IMG/VR virus record: IMGVR_UViG_3300031975_000657
Coordinates: 1-23,371 of that record
Direction: 5' to 3' (one strand)
Source: a virus
DNA: 23,371 nt
Part shown: piece by piece, positions 6,581 through 13,516 of the stretch
How positions within the stretch are numbered: the first letter of the stretch is position 1
Layout of the letters: each line of letters begins with the position of its first letter
Notes under the pieces: generated by a model
Databases searched by the model: none
What the model saw: the letters and a program-made list of their open reading frames with translations, nothing else
Told to the model about the DNA's origin: nothing
Made by a program: the position numbers and the translations under genes

Positions 6581-6772
6581 CTATTTTATACACCTTGATT
6601 CTCTACTATCATGATGTATTGTTACTTCAAAGGTAACAACTCTATCTAAATGGTCTACAAAAGATATCATGTCTATTGTACCCTTTCTATAGAGCTCTAC
6701 TTTTTTTACCTTTTTAATATCTCTATTTTTTAAAAAAAGTCTTACTGCTTGTATTAAATTTTTATCATCCAT
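6581..6772 (-). CDS. Hypothetical protein, 63 aa
   Basis: ATG 6772 is preceded by GAGGA at a spacing of 7 bases, and the gene ends 13 bases before the methyltransferase start. The sequence has a basic N-terminal helix (RLFLKNRDIKKVKKVELYRKG) and a beta-like end (MISFVDHLDRVVTFEVTIHH). No domain is recognised. An 11-bp perfect stem lies just upstream, so its expression might be set separately from the SSB-like gene. The context suggests an accessory protein in the recombination/modification block. Confidence 0.6.
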   Translation of the reverse strand: MDDKNLIQAVRLFLKNRDIKKVKKVELYRKGTIDMISFVDHLDRVVTFEVTIHHDSRESRCIK

Positions 6773-6788
6773 AAAGTATCCTCATTGT

Positions 6789-6820
6789 AGAGGGTGCACG
6801 AAACGGATAGTGCACCCTCT
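6789..6820. terminator. Perfect 11-bp stem-loop between co-directional genes
   Basis: AGAGGGTGCAC (6789-6799) pairs without mismatch to GTGCACCCTCT (6810-6820) around a 10-base loop. The plus-strand copy is followed by TTTCTC, as in a terminator of rightward RNA; the minus strand, which carries the flanking genes, has no T-run. For leftward mRNA it is therefore more likely an attenuator, a partial terminator or an RNA-stabilising end for the SSB-like transcript. Confidence 0.6.
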
Positions 6821-6838
6821 TTTCTCGTACTATGACAA

Positions 6839-7411
6839 CTAGAAAGGTAAATCTTCTTCCTTCTTTTTCTGTCCATCCCATACGTATATAGCACCAGCTC
6901 TAGGAGTATTTCTATCTTTTCCTTCATTGTCTACCCATTTACTATGGTAAACATCTATAAGTACTGGCATACCAGCTATGTCGCTCTCGTTTACACTGGG
7001 TAGAAAGAATCTCCCTTCACTATCTTCTTCTAAGCTTACACTAAAAGATTCTACTAACTCTTTATAAGATTTATTAGAGCCACTGTTTTCTTCTAGACCT
7101 GGGTATGTGGAAGGGTCAGGCTTTTTAAATCTAAAGAATCCTTTAGATTTTACTTTCTTACCTACAAAAGCTTTTCCATTAATCTCTTTACCATCTACTT
7201 CATAGGTCTCCCTACTGTTTTCTTCGGCTACTTCAAATGTAACTTCGTAAACATCTGCTAGGTATTTATTTTTTATTACTAAGTCCTCTTTTACTATTAA
7301 CTCAGTAGCGTAGGCTTTATACGTACCCTCTGGCATAACTCCAGAAAAGTCTGCTGCTGGGTCGTAATAAGCCTCTGACTTTGAATCTAGTATAGTATCT
7401 ACACTACTCAT
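6839..7411 (-). CDS. Probable single-stranded DNA-binding protein
   Basis: The 190-residue protein ends in KKKEEDLPF. An acidic tail closing in D-(I/L)-P-F is the protein-docking tip of SSB proteins, and this ending is the main evidence. The body has alternating beta-like segments consistent with an OB fold (KAYATELIVKEDLV, YEVTFEVAEEN, KSKGFFRFKKP, PVLIDVYHSKW), but no sequence signature proves it. The ATG overlaps the stop of the annealing-protein gene by 8 bases, giving an exonuclease-annealase-SSB order that is typical for phage recombination cassettes. It would coat ssDNA and hand it to the annealase. Alternatives are another recombination accessory of the DUF669/DUF2815 sort. Confidence 0.65.
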   Translation of the reverse strand: MSSVDTILDSKSEAYYDPAADFSGVMPEGTYKAYATELIVKEDLVIKNKYLADVYEVTFEVAEENSRETYEVDGKEINGKAFVGKKVKSKGFFRFKKPDPSTYPGLEENSGSNKSYKELVESFSVSLEEDSEGRFFLPSVNESDIAGMPVLIDVYHSKWVDNEGKDRNTPRAGAIYVWDGQKKKEEDLPF

Positions 7412-7973
7412 CTACGTTCTCCTTGTTTTTTAGTAATCCTTTTAAGCTACTAAGAGCTTTAGAGTAATTACCTTTGTTTAAATTACCAGATCCTAGAGCG
7501 TTCTCTACTCTCTCTTTTTCTTCTTTTCCAACTTTCGTAGCTAAATCAAGAATACTATTTTTTTCTTCTTCACTTAAGCTTACATCTGGCAAATCTTCTC
7601 CAGCAAATATATATAACCCTAAACCATGTAGGGCAATAGCTTTTGCTAAGCATCTTTGTATAGATGTATTCACTTGGAAAGCATCTGGTGTTTTAATAGG
7701 TTTGTTTCTATTATCTAGAACTGGGTGTACTTGTTCTCTAGTAACTCCATTGACAGTTACAGATACTTTTACGAAGCAACCAGCTTCTGTCTGCATATAG
7801 GGTTGTCTACTTCCCTCTATGCCCCACTCGTGTACTTCCCAGGTAGCGTCTGGAGCTACTCTCAATAACTCTCTAACTGCCCAAGCCCAACTTAGATATG
7901 TAAACATACCTTTCTTTTCGGACTTTGCAGAGACATCTACTTTATCTAGAACTTGAAATACATTATTTTCCAT
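7404..7973 (-). CDS. Single-strand annealing protein, DUF1071 (Sak3-like)
   Basis: The 189-residue protein contains the features I associate with DUF1071/Sak3 annealases: YLSWAWAVRELL (26-37), a WEVHEWG segment, a beta hairpin with VSVTVNG (70-76), then HPVLDNRNKPIK and the conserved helix QRCLAKAIALHGLGLYIF (106-123) followed by GEDLP. Such proteins pair complementary ssDNA during phage recombination and end processing. It follows a Cas4/RecB-like nuclease by 15 bases and overlaps the SSB-like gene, giving a complete three-gene recombination set. The Lys-rich C-terminal tail is variable in this family. The SD is AAGGAG with 11-base spacing. Confidence 0.85.
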   Translation of the reverse strand: MENNVFQVLDKVDVSAKSEKKGMFTYLSWAWAVRELLRVAPDATWEVHEWGIEGSRQPYMQTEAGCFVKVSVTVNGVTREQVHPVLDNRNKPIKTPDAFQVNTSIQRCLAKAIALHGLGLYIFAGEDLPDVSLSEEEKNSILDLATKVGKEEKERVENALGSGNLNKGNYSKALSSLKGLLKNKENVDE

Positions 7974-7988
7974 AAGTATTTATTCTCC

Positions 7989-8852
7989 TTAAACCCAAGG
8001 ACAGGAGTGTCTAACATCGCAGAAACGCTGACACTTTATTCCATCCCAAGTTTCTTTATCGTTGCATTTAGTAGGCACTGTCTTACTCTCTAGAGCTTCT
8101 AGTAACCTATCTCTTTTCTCTTTAAAGAAGTCTAACAAGTGGTCGTTATGTATCTTTGGTACTTCAACTAAATATATGTTCCTCTCTATGCCTCTATCTC
8201 TAGCAGCTACTAATCCACCATCTCTAACTGTCATTTGTACATACATCTTTTCTACTTGTTTTCCAGTAGACTCTATCATAAATCTATACATATTTATTTG
8301 TAGAGCCCAATCACCCATATCTGCTTTCTCTGGATTCTGGAAATACCTCTTTACTTTTTTCGGAGTACCAGCCTTTCCCCATCTACCACTTCTCTTATAA
8401 ATTGCACCACTAGGATCATCTTCTAAATAGAACTCCATTCCTAGTACTTGTGATGCTTTATAAGAGCCAGTATTTTTGTAGTCAATAAGGGCTTTAGATT
8501 TACTATCGTATAAGTCTACGATTCCAGTAATATCTATACCCTCTAGGGAGACTTCAGACTCTTCTTCGCTTGCATTGTTCTCTAGTATTCTATGATGCAT
8601 AGTTCCAGCTAGAGAGAATGCATACTCTTGAGGGTCTATATAATACTCCACAGTTCTCTGTAAATAAGCTTGGCAAGTACCATTAAGTAACTCTGTTACA
8701 GACGGCTTTCTGTCTGGGTCTCTCTGTTTAGCCATCTCCTCTAGAGCTGTAATGTATACTCCCATTCTTTCTACATCCAACTTTCTATCTTCTAGAGCAT
8801 CCTGGAAAGAGATTGTGTCTCCCTCTGGATACTTAAAACCGATTGCTGGCAT
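7989..8852 (-). CDS. RecB/Cas4-like PD-(D/E)XK exonuclease with probable Fe-S cluster
   Basis: Residues carry the RecB-family nuclease series: GTMHHRILE (His about 86), GIVDLYD (Asp113), ALIDYKNTG (Asp124-x-Lys126) and QINMY (Gln185...Tyr189). Cysteines at 60, 274, 278 and 284 (with another at 263) repeat the split arrangement, one early plus three late, seen in the 4Fe-4S domains of Cas4 and AddB. The enzyme probably degrades one strand of linear duplex DNA to feed the annealing protein encoded next. It is the first gene of the leftward recombination/replication block, with AAAGGA upstream and a promoter at 8878-8906. It is not associated with a CRISPR array here; Cas4 resemblance is at the fold level only. 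Confidence 0.85.
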   Translation of the reverse strand: MPAIGFKYPEGDTISFQDALEDRKLDVERMGVYITALEEMAKQRDPDRKPSVTELLNGTCQAYLQRTVEYYIDPQEYAFSLAGTMHHRILENNASEEESEVSLEGIDITGIVDLYDSKSKALIDYKNTGSYKASQVLGMEFYLEDDPSGAIYKRSGRWGKAGTPKKVKRYFQNPEKADMGDWALQINMYRFMIESTGKQVEKMYVQMTVRDGGLVAARDRGIERNIYLVEVPKIHNDHLLDFFKEKRDRLLEALESKTVPTKCNDKETWDGIKCQRFCDVRHSCPWV

Positions 8853-8877
8853 TATTTACATTCCTTTTTCATGATTG

Positions 8878-8906
8878 AATATAAGCATAATAATATTTTA
8901 TTACAA
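8878..8906 (-). promoter_or_regulatory. Leftward promoter for the recombination/replication block
   Basis: Minus strand TTGTAA (8906-8901), a 17-bp spacer and TATATT (8883-8878), preceded by GCT as in the rightward late promoters. It lies about 25 bases before the ATG at 8852, leaving a short leader with AAAGGA. Confidence 0.6.
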
Positions 8907-8918
8907 TAATTATATTTT

Positions 8919-8957
8919 CTTGTTGACAAAACATTGATTAAGCTATATATTGTAAGT
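8919..8957. repeat. 39-bp inverted copy of the early promoter arm (copy 1)
   Basis: The minus strand from 8957 to 8919 matches the plus strand 15233-15271 at 32 of 39 positions by my hand alignment without gaps; the first 12 bases (ACTTACAATATA) and the last 13 (TTTTGTCAACAAG) are identical. Each copy contains a promoter (TTGACA/TATATT) on one strand and is followed by an AT tract. Confidence 0.8.
8923..8951 (+). promoter_or_regulatory. Rightward promoter facing antisense into the amidoligase gene
   Basis: TTGACA (8923-8928), a 17-bp spacer and TATATT (8946-8951): consensus at -35 and near consensus at -10. Downstream (8970-9003) is an AT-repeat tract and then the 3' end of the leftward gene at 9002-10297; no sense-strand gene follows. 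The -35 boxes of this and the leftward promoter are 16 bases apart. Confidence 0.6.
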
Positions 8958-9001
8958 ACGTAGGGCGTAATAATATATATAATATATATATAATATATAT
9001 A

Positions 9002-10297
9002 CTATACATTACTTCTTACGTAGCCCATAGCCTCATAATCCTCCTTCTTATTATAATCATAGAACTTAGCGATTCTTTTTAAGATATACTTCTGAGTATC
9101 TTCTTCTATATTTAGCAGCACAAAGAACTCTGAAAGAGTTAGGTCTCTGTTATGTATTATCCTATCTAGCTCTACATTATTAAAGTGGTCTAGGTTTACA
9201 GTTATATCTCTAGCCCTATCTACTATCGCAGTACATATTCTTATCCAATGCAAGAGTTTCTCTTTGTTAAGAGTGCCAGAATGGTATCTAAACTCTATAG
9301 AGCCGTGTAGTATTCTAGCGTGCATATTCATATTGCAATACCTAGAGTCATTGTACTTTTCCATAGAGGGGTCTACTCCCCAAGAGCTATACCAAGTATC
9401 TATAAAGTCTTGGTTAGATTCTATTCTATGTATACTAGCCCTAGATAATGGTATTTTTCTACACCATCTACTGTTCTCTCTTGAAGTTGGTAGCATCTTG
9501 TACAGAATGTTCTGAACAGACTTACCTAGAAAAAGTAGACTCCTAAGGTGTTGCCACTCTAAGTCTCTACCATCTACGTGTACGTGAACTCCACAGCTTC
9601 TATTAACTGCAAAATTAGTAGAGGTATAATCTGTTATATATTCTACGTCTTTCCATAGAGCATCTCCATTCTTAGGAACTCTAGATACAAACTCTACTGC
9701 TCTAGAACCCTCTCCGTGAGCCTCTATGCTGCCGTCGTGTACTGCTCTCCAGTTACCATCTACCTCAGTATCTCCATCCCAGTAGTTCCATCCATCAGAA
9801 TAGCACTCTAACTCTAGACCAACTAGTCTCTTTGATTTGATCGTCTTGAAAGTCTCTGAGCTAGAGTCCATCTCTCTTGTATGATAGCTATCTAAGTCTA
9901 CGTCTTCTCCGTCTCCAGGATAACATTCTTCGCAGTATGTATACCCAGTTCCTTCGTGATACATAGAGTAATCGTTGTGAGTCTCTGAATCACACTCTTC
10001 ACAACGCGAGAAAGTATCGTAGTAACAATCTCTACAGTAAGGGTCTCCATTCTCGCACCATGTAACGTCATCGCTATCCTCTGAATGGTGTTTATGACAA
10101 TTTTCACAAGCATAGACATTCTCCATACACTCTTCGCATACGTTCTCTTGAGCACTTCCATCTATATCTATGTCTGCTTCGTAGGCTGTACCTTCGTGTA
10201 CTTCATCGCACATATCGCATACGTAAGACTCTTCATTCTCTACAACTGGACTATCCTCACTAAGAGGCTCTAGCGAATTATCTCTATCAATAGGCAT
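9002..10297 (-). CDS. Amidoligase-family enzyme with N-terminal zinc-ribbon array
   Basis: Residues 25-125 contain CxxC pairs at about 27/30, 54/57, 64/67, 88/91, 99/102 and 122/125, plus Cys81, with acidic linkers: a string of small zinc ribbons. The C-terminal domain carries the Amidoligase_2 series: GLELE (160-164), HDGSIE (187-192) with EFVS (202-205), GVHVHVD (236-242) and HGSIEFRYHSGT (331-342). The family adopts a glutamine-synthetase/GCS-like ATP-dependent carboxylate-amine ligase fold and is predicted to form amide bonds on peptides or small molecules. A class-II amidotransferase two genes upstream could supply ammonia from glutamine. SD GAGGAGG precedes ATG 10297. The target is unknown; cell-wall peptide or protein tagging are options. 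The zinc array fused to the ligase is the unusual part. Confidence 0.85.
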   Translation of the reverse strand: MPIDRDNSLEPLSEDSPVVENEESYVCDMCDEVHEGTAYEADIDIDGSAQENVCEECMENVYACENCHKHHSEDSDDVTWCENGDPYCRDCYYDTFSRCEECDSETHNDYSMYHEGTGYTYCEECYPGDGEDVDLDSYHTREMDSSSETFKTIKSKRLVGLELECYSDGWNYWDGDTEVDGNWRAVHDGSIEAHGEGSRAVEFVSRVPKNGDALWKDVEYITDYTSTNFAVNRSCGVHVHVDGRDLEWQHLRSLLFLGKSVQNILYKMLPTSRENSRWCRKIPLSRASIHRIESNQDFIDTWYSSWGVDPSMEKYNDSRYCNMNMHARILHGSIEFRYHSGTLNKEKLLHWIRICTAIVDRARDITVNLDHFNNVELDRIIHNRDLTLSEFFVLLNIEEDTQKYILKRIAKFYDYNKKEDYEAMGYVRSNV

Positions 10298-10306
10298 ATA
10301 TCCTCC

Positions 10307-10630
10307 TCACGCTATTGCGTAGTTTGTAGTTATTACATAGAAAGCCATATAGTTAACTTCTCTGAGCCATCCTAGAGACTTGAGAGTCTTGTATATATCT
10401 TCTGCTTTATTGCTTTTAACCTTCACTCCTTCTACATCTTCTATCTGCTTAGCAATAAACTCTAGATAAGATTCAAAACTTTCAGTATCTACGAAAGGAT
10501 TTCTCTTAGCTTTATCGTATAGCTTTCTCATTACAAACATCTTAGAGCGTACTCTAATAGGATTAGATATACCAACTACGATAGCAGACTTCTTCTTTCT
10601 AATTCCAGAAATATCTTTGCCTGGTATCAT
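10307..10630 (-). CDS. Hypothetical protein between amidotransferase and amidoligase, 107 aa
   Basis: ATG 10630 has AAAGGAG 7 bases upstream and lies inside the end of the amidotransferase gene (32-base overlap); its stop is 9 bases before the amidoligase start region, so the three are a tight unit. The protein is basic and helical in its first two thirds (KSKMFVMRKLYDKAKRNPF, SYLEFIAKQIEDV, DIYKTLKSLGW) and ends in VNYMAFYVITTNYAIA. I see no cysteine pair or catalytic motif. Its conserved-looking position suggests an accessory or carrier role in the amidation system, which is inference only. Confidence 0.7.
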   Translation of the reverse strand: MIPGKDISGIRKKKSAIVVGISNPIRVRSKMFVMRKLYDKAKRNPFVDTESFESYLEFIAKQIEDVEGVKVKSNKAEDIYKTLKSLGWLREVNYMAFYVITTNYAIA

Positions 10631-11720
10631 CTTCAGTCTCCTTTGGTTTATTATTATATGGTCTACTGTAATTATATTTATTACAATCTTCGCATATATA
10701 ATGGTTATCTAATTTAACAGAGACACCACACCAATCTCCACACCAATCACATTCTATTCCGTGGTCTAACTCTGTATCTCCTTCTTCATACTCGCAATCT
10801 ATACAAACGAACTTGTTCTCTTTATCGTACCAGATTAAGTCCCACCAGTCTGCCATAGTCTTACAAGAAGAACACTCTTCTTGACTAGCTACTTCTCTAC
10901 CTCCGATAGAGCAGCTTGGTTGGTCATAGTCTGTTACGTAGTAGTTAGGTTCAATGACATTTGTCTCATACTTCTTTTTACTCCAGTTGATTTTATCAGA
11001 CAACTTGTCTGTATCTAGAGCATACAAAGTGTCTACCTTTGTCTCATGTATAAGAACATTTGCTTCTACTGTGTAACGGCTACCCTTTACTCTTTTATTT
11101 ACAACTCCCAATAGAGACTTTTCTAGTATCTCTTTGGTTGATGCATAGAATAAAGTTCTAGCTTCTTTCCAATAGGCAAAGGCAGTAGGTCTACCATTCT
11201 CTCTGAGTAAGTTCAATATATTATTATTGTCCTTAACCCAGGATAAAGCGTAGTCTCCATACAGCTCGTCTAGACATTCTTGAAGATTGTCGTTCTCATC
11301 GAACAGAGCAAATACAGATTGAGAATCTACCTCGTAAGACTTGCTTACAGATACATCTTCGTGATTATATATTACTCCATTATGAGTGCCAACGATAGAG
11401 CCTATCCTAAAAGGATGAGCATTCTCCAGAGATATCTTGCCGTGGGTAGCATATCTAGTATGCCCCAAAACAATATTAGTCTCTGGGGTTAGCTGTTCTC
11501 TGATCGTATTCCAGTCTTTACTCTTTACTAAGTCGCTAGACTTTTTAAGAGATTTAAAGACAATAGGATTACTATCTTTTCTAAAGAACGCTAAGCCAGT
11601 AGAGTGTTCACCTCTAATCTCTGACTCTCTGGTCAGATTAGTTAGGACTCTATCTATCTTCTTCATCTGAGACTTTGTCTGTGCATTCTGCTTCTTTGCC
11701 ATTCCGTATATCGCACACAT
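10599..11720 (-). CDS. Class-II (Ntn) glutamine amidotransferase with C-terminal zinc ribbons
   Basis: The protein starts MCAIYG, placing the catalytic nucleophile Cys at position 2, exposed after Met removal. It continues with EIRGEHSTGLAF, LGHTRYATHG (85-94), GTHNGVIYN (111-119) and VDSQSVFALF (131-140), all typical of the GATase-II domain of GlmS, PurF and AsnB relatives. These hydrolyse glutamine to release ammonia for a partner synthetase. Instead of a sugar-isomerase or synthetase domain, residues 283-346 carry CxxC pairs (283/286, 306/309, 324/327, 343/346), very like the ribbons of the downstream amidoligase. Ammonia is therefore probably passed to that ligase in trans. The SD AGGAG precedes ATG 11720. 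No ASN- or SIS-domain sequence follows. Confidence 0.88.
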   Translation of the reverse strand: MCAIYGMAKKQNAQTKSQMKKIDRVLTNLTRESEIRGEHSTGLAFFRKDSNPIVFKSLKKSSDLVKSKDWNTIREQLTPETNIVLGHTRYATHGKISLENAHPFRIGSIVGTHNGVIYNHEDVSVSKSYEVDSQSVFALFDENDNLQECLDELYGDYALSWVKDNNNILNLLRENGRPTAFAYWKEARTLFYASTKEILEKSLLGVVNKRVKGSRYTVEANVLIHETKVDTLYALDTDKLSDKINWSKKKYETNVIEPNYYVTDYDQPSCSIGGREVASQEECSSCKTMADWWDLIWYDKENKFVCIDCEYEEGDTELDHGIECDWCGDWCGVSVKLDNHYICEDCNKYNYSRPYNNKPKETEDDTRQRYFWN

Positions 11721-11771
11721 CTATTTATTCTCCTGTTCTAGTTGTCGAGTATTATTACATCATAGGCTCTC

Positions 11772-12188
11772 CTATATCCAATAATACTCTAGGTTATCTG
11801 GTTCAGTCCAACCATAACTTGAATAGAACTTAAAGTCCTTTCTAAGTAGGTTGCTTCTATGAGAAGCATGTAGCTTCTCTTTACCGAGCCAGTGTGGCAT
11901 CTCTACATTTTCGGATATACCATACATTTCCATAGTATTGTTATACCCTCTAAGTATCCACTCCTCTATCATTTTATTTTTGTAGAGAAGCAGAGCCTCT
12001 TCGTAGCCTTGCCACATAGTTACAGCTGGATGATTTTTCCAGCCTTTGTACTCTCTACCAGTCTTCGTAGGTACGCCTGTTAAAGCGTTGAAGATTTGTA
12101 GAGCTTCCACTCTTTGTTTACCTAGCCTTCTGTAGTCTAGGCATTGTGCAGAGAGCGTAAAGTCTTTATATGGTAAAAATGTCTGCAT
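11772..12188 (-). CDS. Pyrimidine-dimer DNA glycosylase-family protein (MSMEG_6728/Pyr_excise type)
   Basis: The sequence follows this small family closely: QTFLPYKDFTLSAQCLDYRR at the start, then LGKQRVEALQI, GWKNHPAVTMWQGYEEAL (49-66), PHWLG and HASHRSNLLRKD (107-118), ending YGWTEPDNLEYYWI. The family is related to the phage T4 endonuclease V (DenV) domain and is annotated as pyrimidine dimer DNA glycosylase, acting on UV-damaged DNA; activity of this subgroup is less well proven. UV repair fits a phage exposed to sunlit water, though that setting is an inference. ATG 12188 follows GGAG at a spacing of about 8 bases and overlaps no gene except the end region of the next small one. Confidence 0.8.
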   Translation of the reverse strand: MQTFLPYKDFTLSAQCLDYRRLGKQRVEALQIFNALTGVPTKTGREYKGWKNHPAVTMWQGYEEALLLYKNKMIEEWILRGYNNTMEMYGISENVEMPHWLGKEKLHASHRSNLLRKDFKFYSSYGWTEPDNLEYYWI

Positions 12189-12194
12189 TAATTA

Positions 12195-12347
12195 TTATCT
12201 CCAGAACTTATCCTCTATCCAGGATACTATGTACTTTGCTAGTAGAGTAATGTTTACTACTATAAAAGATACATATATATACACATGATGTGTAAAACCG
12301 TGTGGTTCTCCACACAAACCGAGTAGATGTTTAAGAGTCTCTAACAT
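12195..12347 (-). CDS. Small single-pass membrane protein, 50 aa
   Basis: An ATG at 12347 overlaps the stop region of the upstream gene and opens a 50-codon frame ending at TAA 12195-12197. The start MLETLKHLLGLCGEPHG resembles a recurring tiny phage protein I recall with the MLxxLLxLLGLC pattern. A hydrophobic span (VYIYVSFIVVNITLLAKYIV, about residues 22-41) should cross the membrane, followed by a charged tail. It may be a holin-like, spanin-like or membrane-accessory protein, but nothing specific supports lysis. It fills an otherwise unexplained 150-base gap. Confidence 0.6.
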   Translation of the reverse strand: MLETLKHLLGLCGEPHGFTHHVYIYVSFIVVNITLLAKYIVSWIEDKFWR

Positions 12348-12748
12348 CCGCAGCTACCAGATTTACAGCTAGAATCCATTACTGCCTTATCAAACCACTG
12401 GTCTCCGACTCTTACTACTCTACCATCTTTTACATACTCTACAATGTAGCACCACTTTCTAGCTCTAGAGTTATAGCCTTTTAGCTTTACTTTACTACCA
12501 TTGAGAGTATATTCTTTCTCTACATCAAAGCATTTTATCTTTGCTAGTTGTAGTAAGTTTTCCCACTCTTTGGTAATAACTTCTCCATCTTCTGATATTA
12601 TATTTACTTTCATTTGGAAAGTAGCTTCGCTCTCTGAGTAACTACAATTACCCAGCTCTATCTTTACATTAAGCTTTTCTCCGACTGCTTTCAGAGCTTT
12701 GTTGCCTTGCTCTCTGATCGCCTTCAATGTCTCTCTATCTAGTGTCAT
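12341..12748 (-). CDS. Hypothetical protein with Cys-rich C-terminus, 135 aa
   Basis: The frame could start at ATG 12781, but ATG 12748 overlaps the stop of the upstream small gene (ATGACACTAGATAG), the usual arrangement here, so I choose 12748. The protein begins MTLDRETLKAIREQGNKAL, has alternating beta segments through residue 100 (FQMKVNIISEDG, KVKLKGYNSRARKWCYIVEY) and ends in SCKSGSCGC. The last cluster of three cysteines could bind metal or be oxidised. I recall similar LDRETLKAIRxxxxxAL starts in phage hypotheticals but no function. Confidence 0.65.
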   Translation of the reverse strand: MTLDRETLKAIREQGNKALKAVGEKLNVKIELGNCSYSESEATFQMKVNIISEDGEVITKEWENLLQLAKIKCFDVEKEYTLNGSKVKLKGYNSRARKWCYIVEYVKDGRVVRVGDQWFDKAVMDSSCKSGSCGC

Positions 12749-12908
12749 TAGCTTTGTCTTTCTCTCTATACCATATCGCATAGAGTTGTTTTTTGTTATA
12801 AGAGTTTGCTTTACTCTTGGTTATGTCAAATCTTTTCATAGCCCACTCTACGAGGTGCATCTTTCTAGTATGTGGACATCGAGAGTAGCTGTATTGTATA
12901 TTACTCAT
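12735..12908 (-). CDS. Hypothetical protein, 57 aa
   Basis: ATG 12908 overlaps the stop of the 59-aa gene upstream (ATGAGTAA), and its stop overlaps the start of the 135-aa gene downstream, a chain of short overlaps typical of coding tiling. The product begins MSNIQYSYSRCPHTRKMHLV and continues WAMKRFDITKSKANSYNKKQ, LYAIWYREKDKA: a helix-turn arrangement, basic, with a single Cys. It looks like a small helical DNA-binding-type protein, but no HTH can be asserted. It fits the coding tiling on both sides without leaving a gap. Confidence 0.6.
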   Translation of the reverse strand: MSNIQYSYSRCPHTRKMHLVEWAMKRFDITKSKANSYNKKQLYAIWYREKDKANDTR

Positions 12909-13080
12909 CAGTCTCTTTGTAGTCTGTTATAATAGAATCAAGACTCTGCAGCAATCTTTCGTCTGTCCAGCCATTACTCTCTTCATATAAATTTTTGTAG
13001 ACTTCGCATCTGATTAGCTCTGCAATCTCTGTGAGAGCGTTGAACTGCTCTAGATTAATTTCTCTTATTGGTTGTGCCAT
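12901..13080 (-). CDS. Hypothetical acidic protein, 59 aa
   Basis: ATG 13080 has AAGGAG at a 5-6 base spacing, a strong SD, and the frame runs to TAA at 12901-12903. The product (MAQPIREINLEQFNALTEIA at its start, ending DSIITDYKETDE) is acidic and predicted helical throughout, without cysteine pairs or membrane segments. It starts 9 bases after the preceding gene's stop and overlaps the next gene by 8. Function unknown. Small acidic early phage proteins often bind host regulators, but there is no direct evidence for that here. Confidence 0.65.
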   Translation of the reverse strand: MAQPIREINLEQFNALTEIAELIRCEVYKNLYEESNGWTDERLLQSLDSIITDYKETDE

Positions 13081-13089
13081 CTCTACTCC

Positions 13090-13332
13090 TTATCTGAGTC
13101 TAAAGAACTCTAGTACTCTATATATAAATGATTCTCTACAATAGTTTTTCCAGGCAGAAAATACTACGTCTCTCTTTATCTGTGCCTCTCCGTTTCTTAT
13201 TCTATCTTTACTTTTATTTGGAGAGTAAATATTTTTTCTCCATCCATTGTCGTAGTCTCTACAATCTTGCTGAAACTCATATGCTTTTATTACATCTCTA
13301 AATTCTTTTAGAGTGTTATTTGTTTTAGCCAT
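13090..13332 (-). CDS. Hypothetical basic protein, 80 aa
   Basis: A complete frame from ATG 13332 with a good fit in the leftward tiling. The protein is basic, with KEFRDVIKAYEFQQDCRDYD near the start and a hydrophobic/aromatic basic end (AWKNYCRESFIYRVLEFFRLR) that could form an amphipathic helix. Two isolated cysteines are far apart. It is not recognised. Based on location close to the leftward promoter region it is an early gene. Confidence 0.6.
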   Translation of the reverse strand: MAKTNNTLKEFRDVIKAYEFQQDCRDYDNGWRKNIYSPNKSKDRIRNGEAQIKRDVVFSAWKNYCRESFIYRVLEFFRLR

Positions 13333-13344
13333 ATTACTAGTCTC

Positions 13345-13515
13345 CTATTTGTTATTGTCTCTAAGTAATTTCTTCTCTAATAGTAATTCTTCTCTAAATT
13401 TCTTTGTAGCATCTACTTTGCTGTATCCGTAGTATACTCTTTTAAAGAGAGCATCATATCTCTCTATATACTCATAAAATAAATACGAGCCATCGCTCTG
13501 TCTATCGCTTATCAT
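13345..13515 (-). CDS. Hypothetical protein, 56 aa
   Basis: ATG 13515 lies one base after the stop of the 132-aa gene, and the frame ends at TAG 13345-13347, 12 bases before the next start; it fits the gap exactly. The sequence is MISDRQSDGSYLFYEYIERY followed by DALFKRVYYGYSKVDATKKF and a charged helical tail. Tyr and Lys content is high. It may contain an HTH-like turn (YYGYSKVDATKKFREE) but that is a weak guess. Likely an early accessory protein. Confidence 0.6.
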   Translation of the reverse strand: MISDRQSDGSYLFYEYIERYDALFKRVYYGYSKVDATKKFREELLLEKKLLRDNNK

Positions 13516-13516
13516 T

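Noticed and set aside
8970-9003. AT-repeat tract as an origin by itself
   Set aside because: Simple AT repeats alone are not evidence; a similar tract exists at 15189-15218, and neither has a recognisable initiator site.
12749-12781. ATG 12781 as start of the 135-aa gene
   Set aside because: No SD, and the extra residues come from the overlapping 57-aa gene; ATG 12748 overlaps that gene's stop as is usual here.
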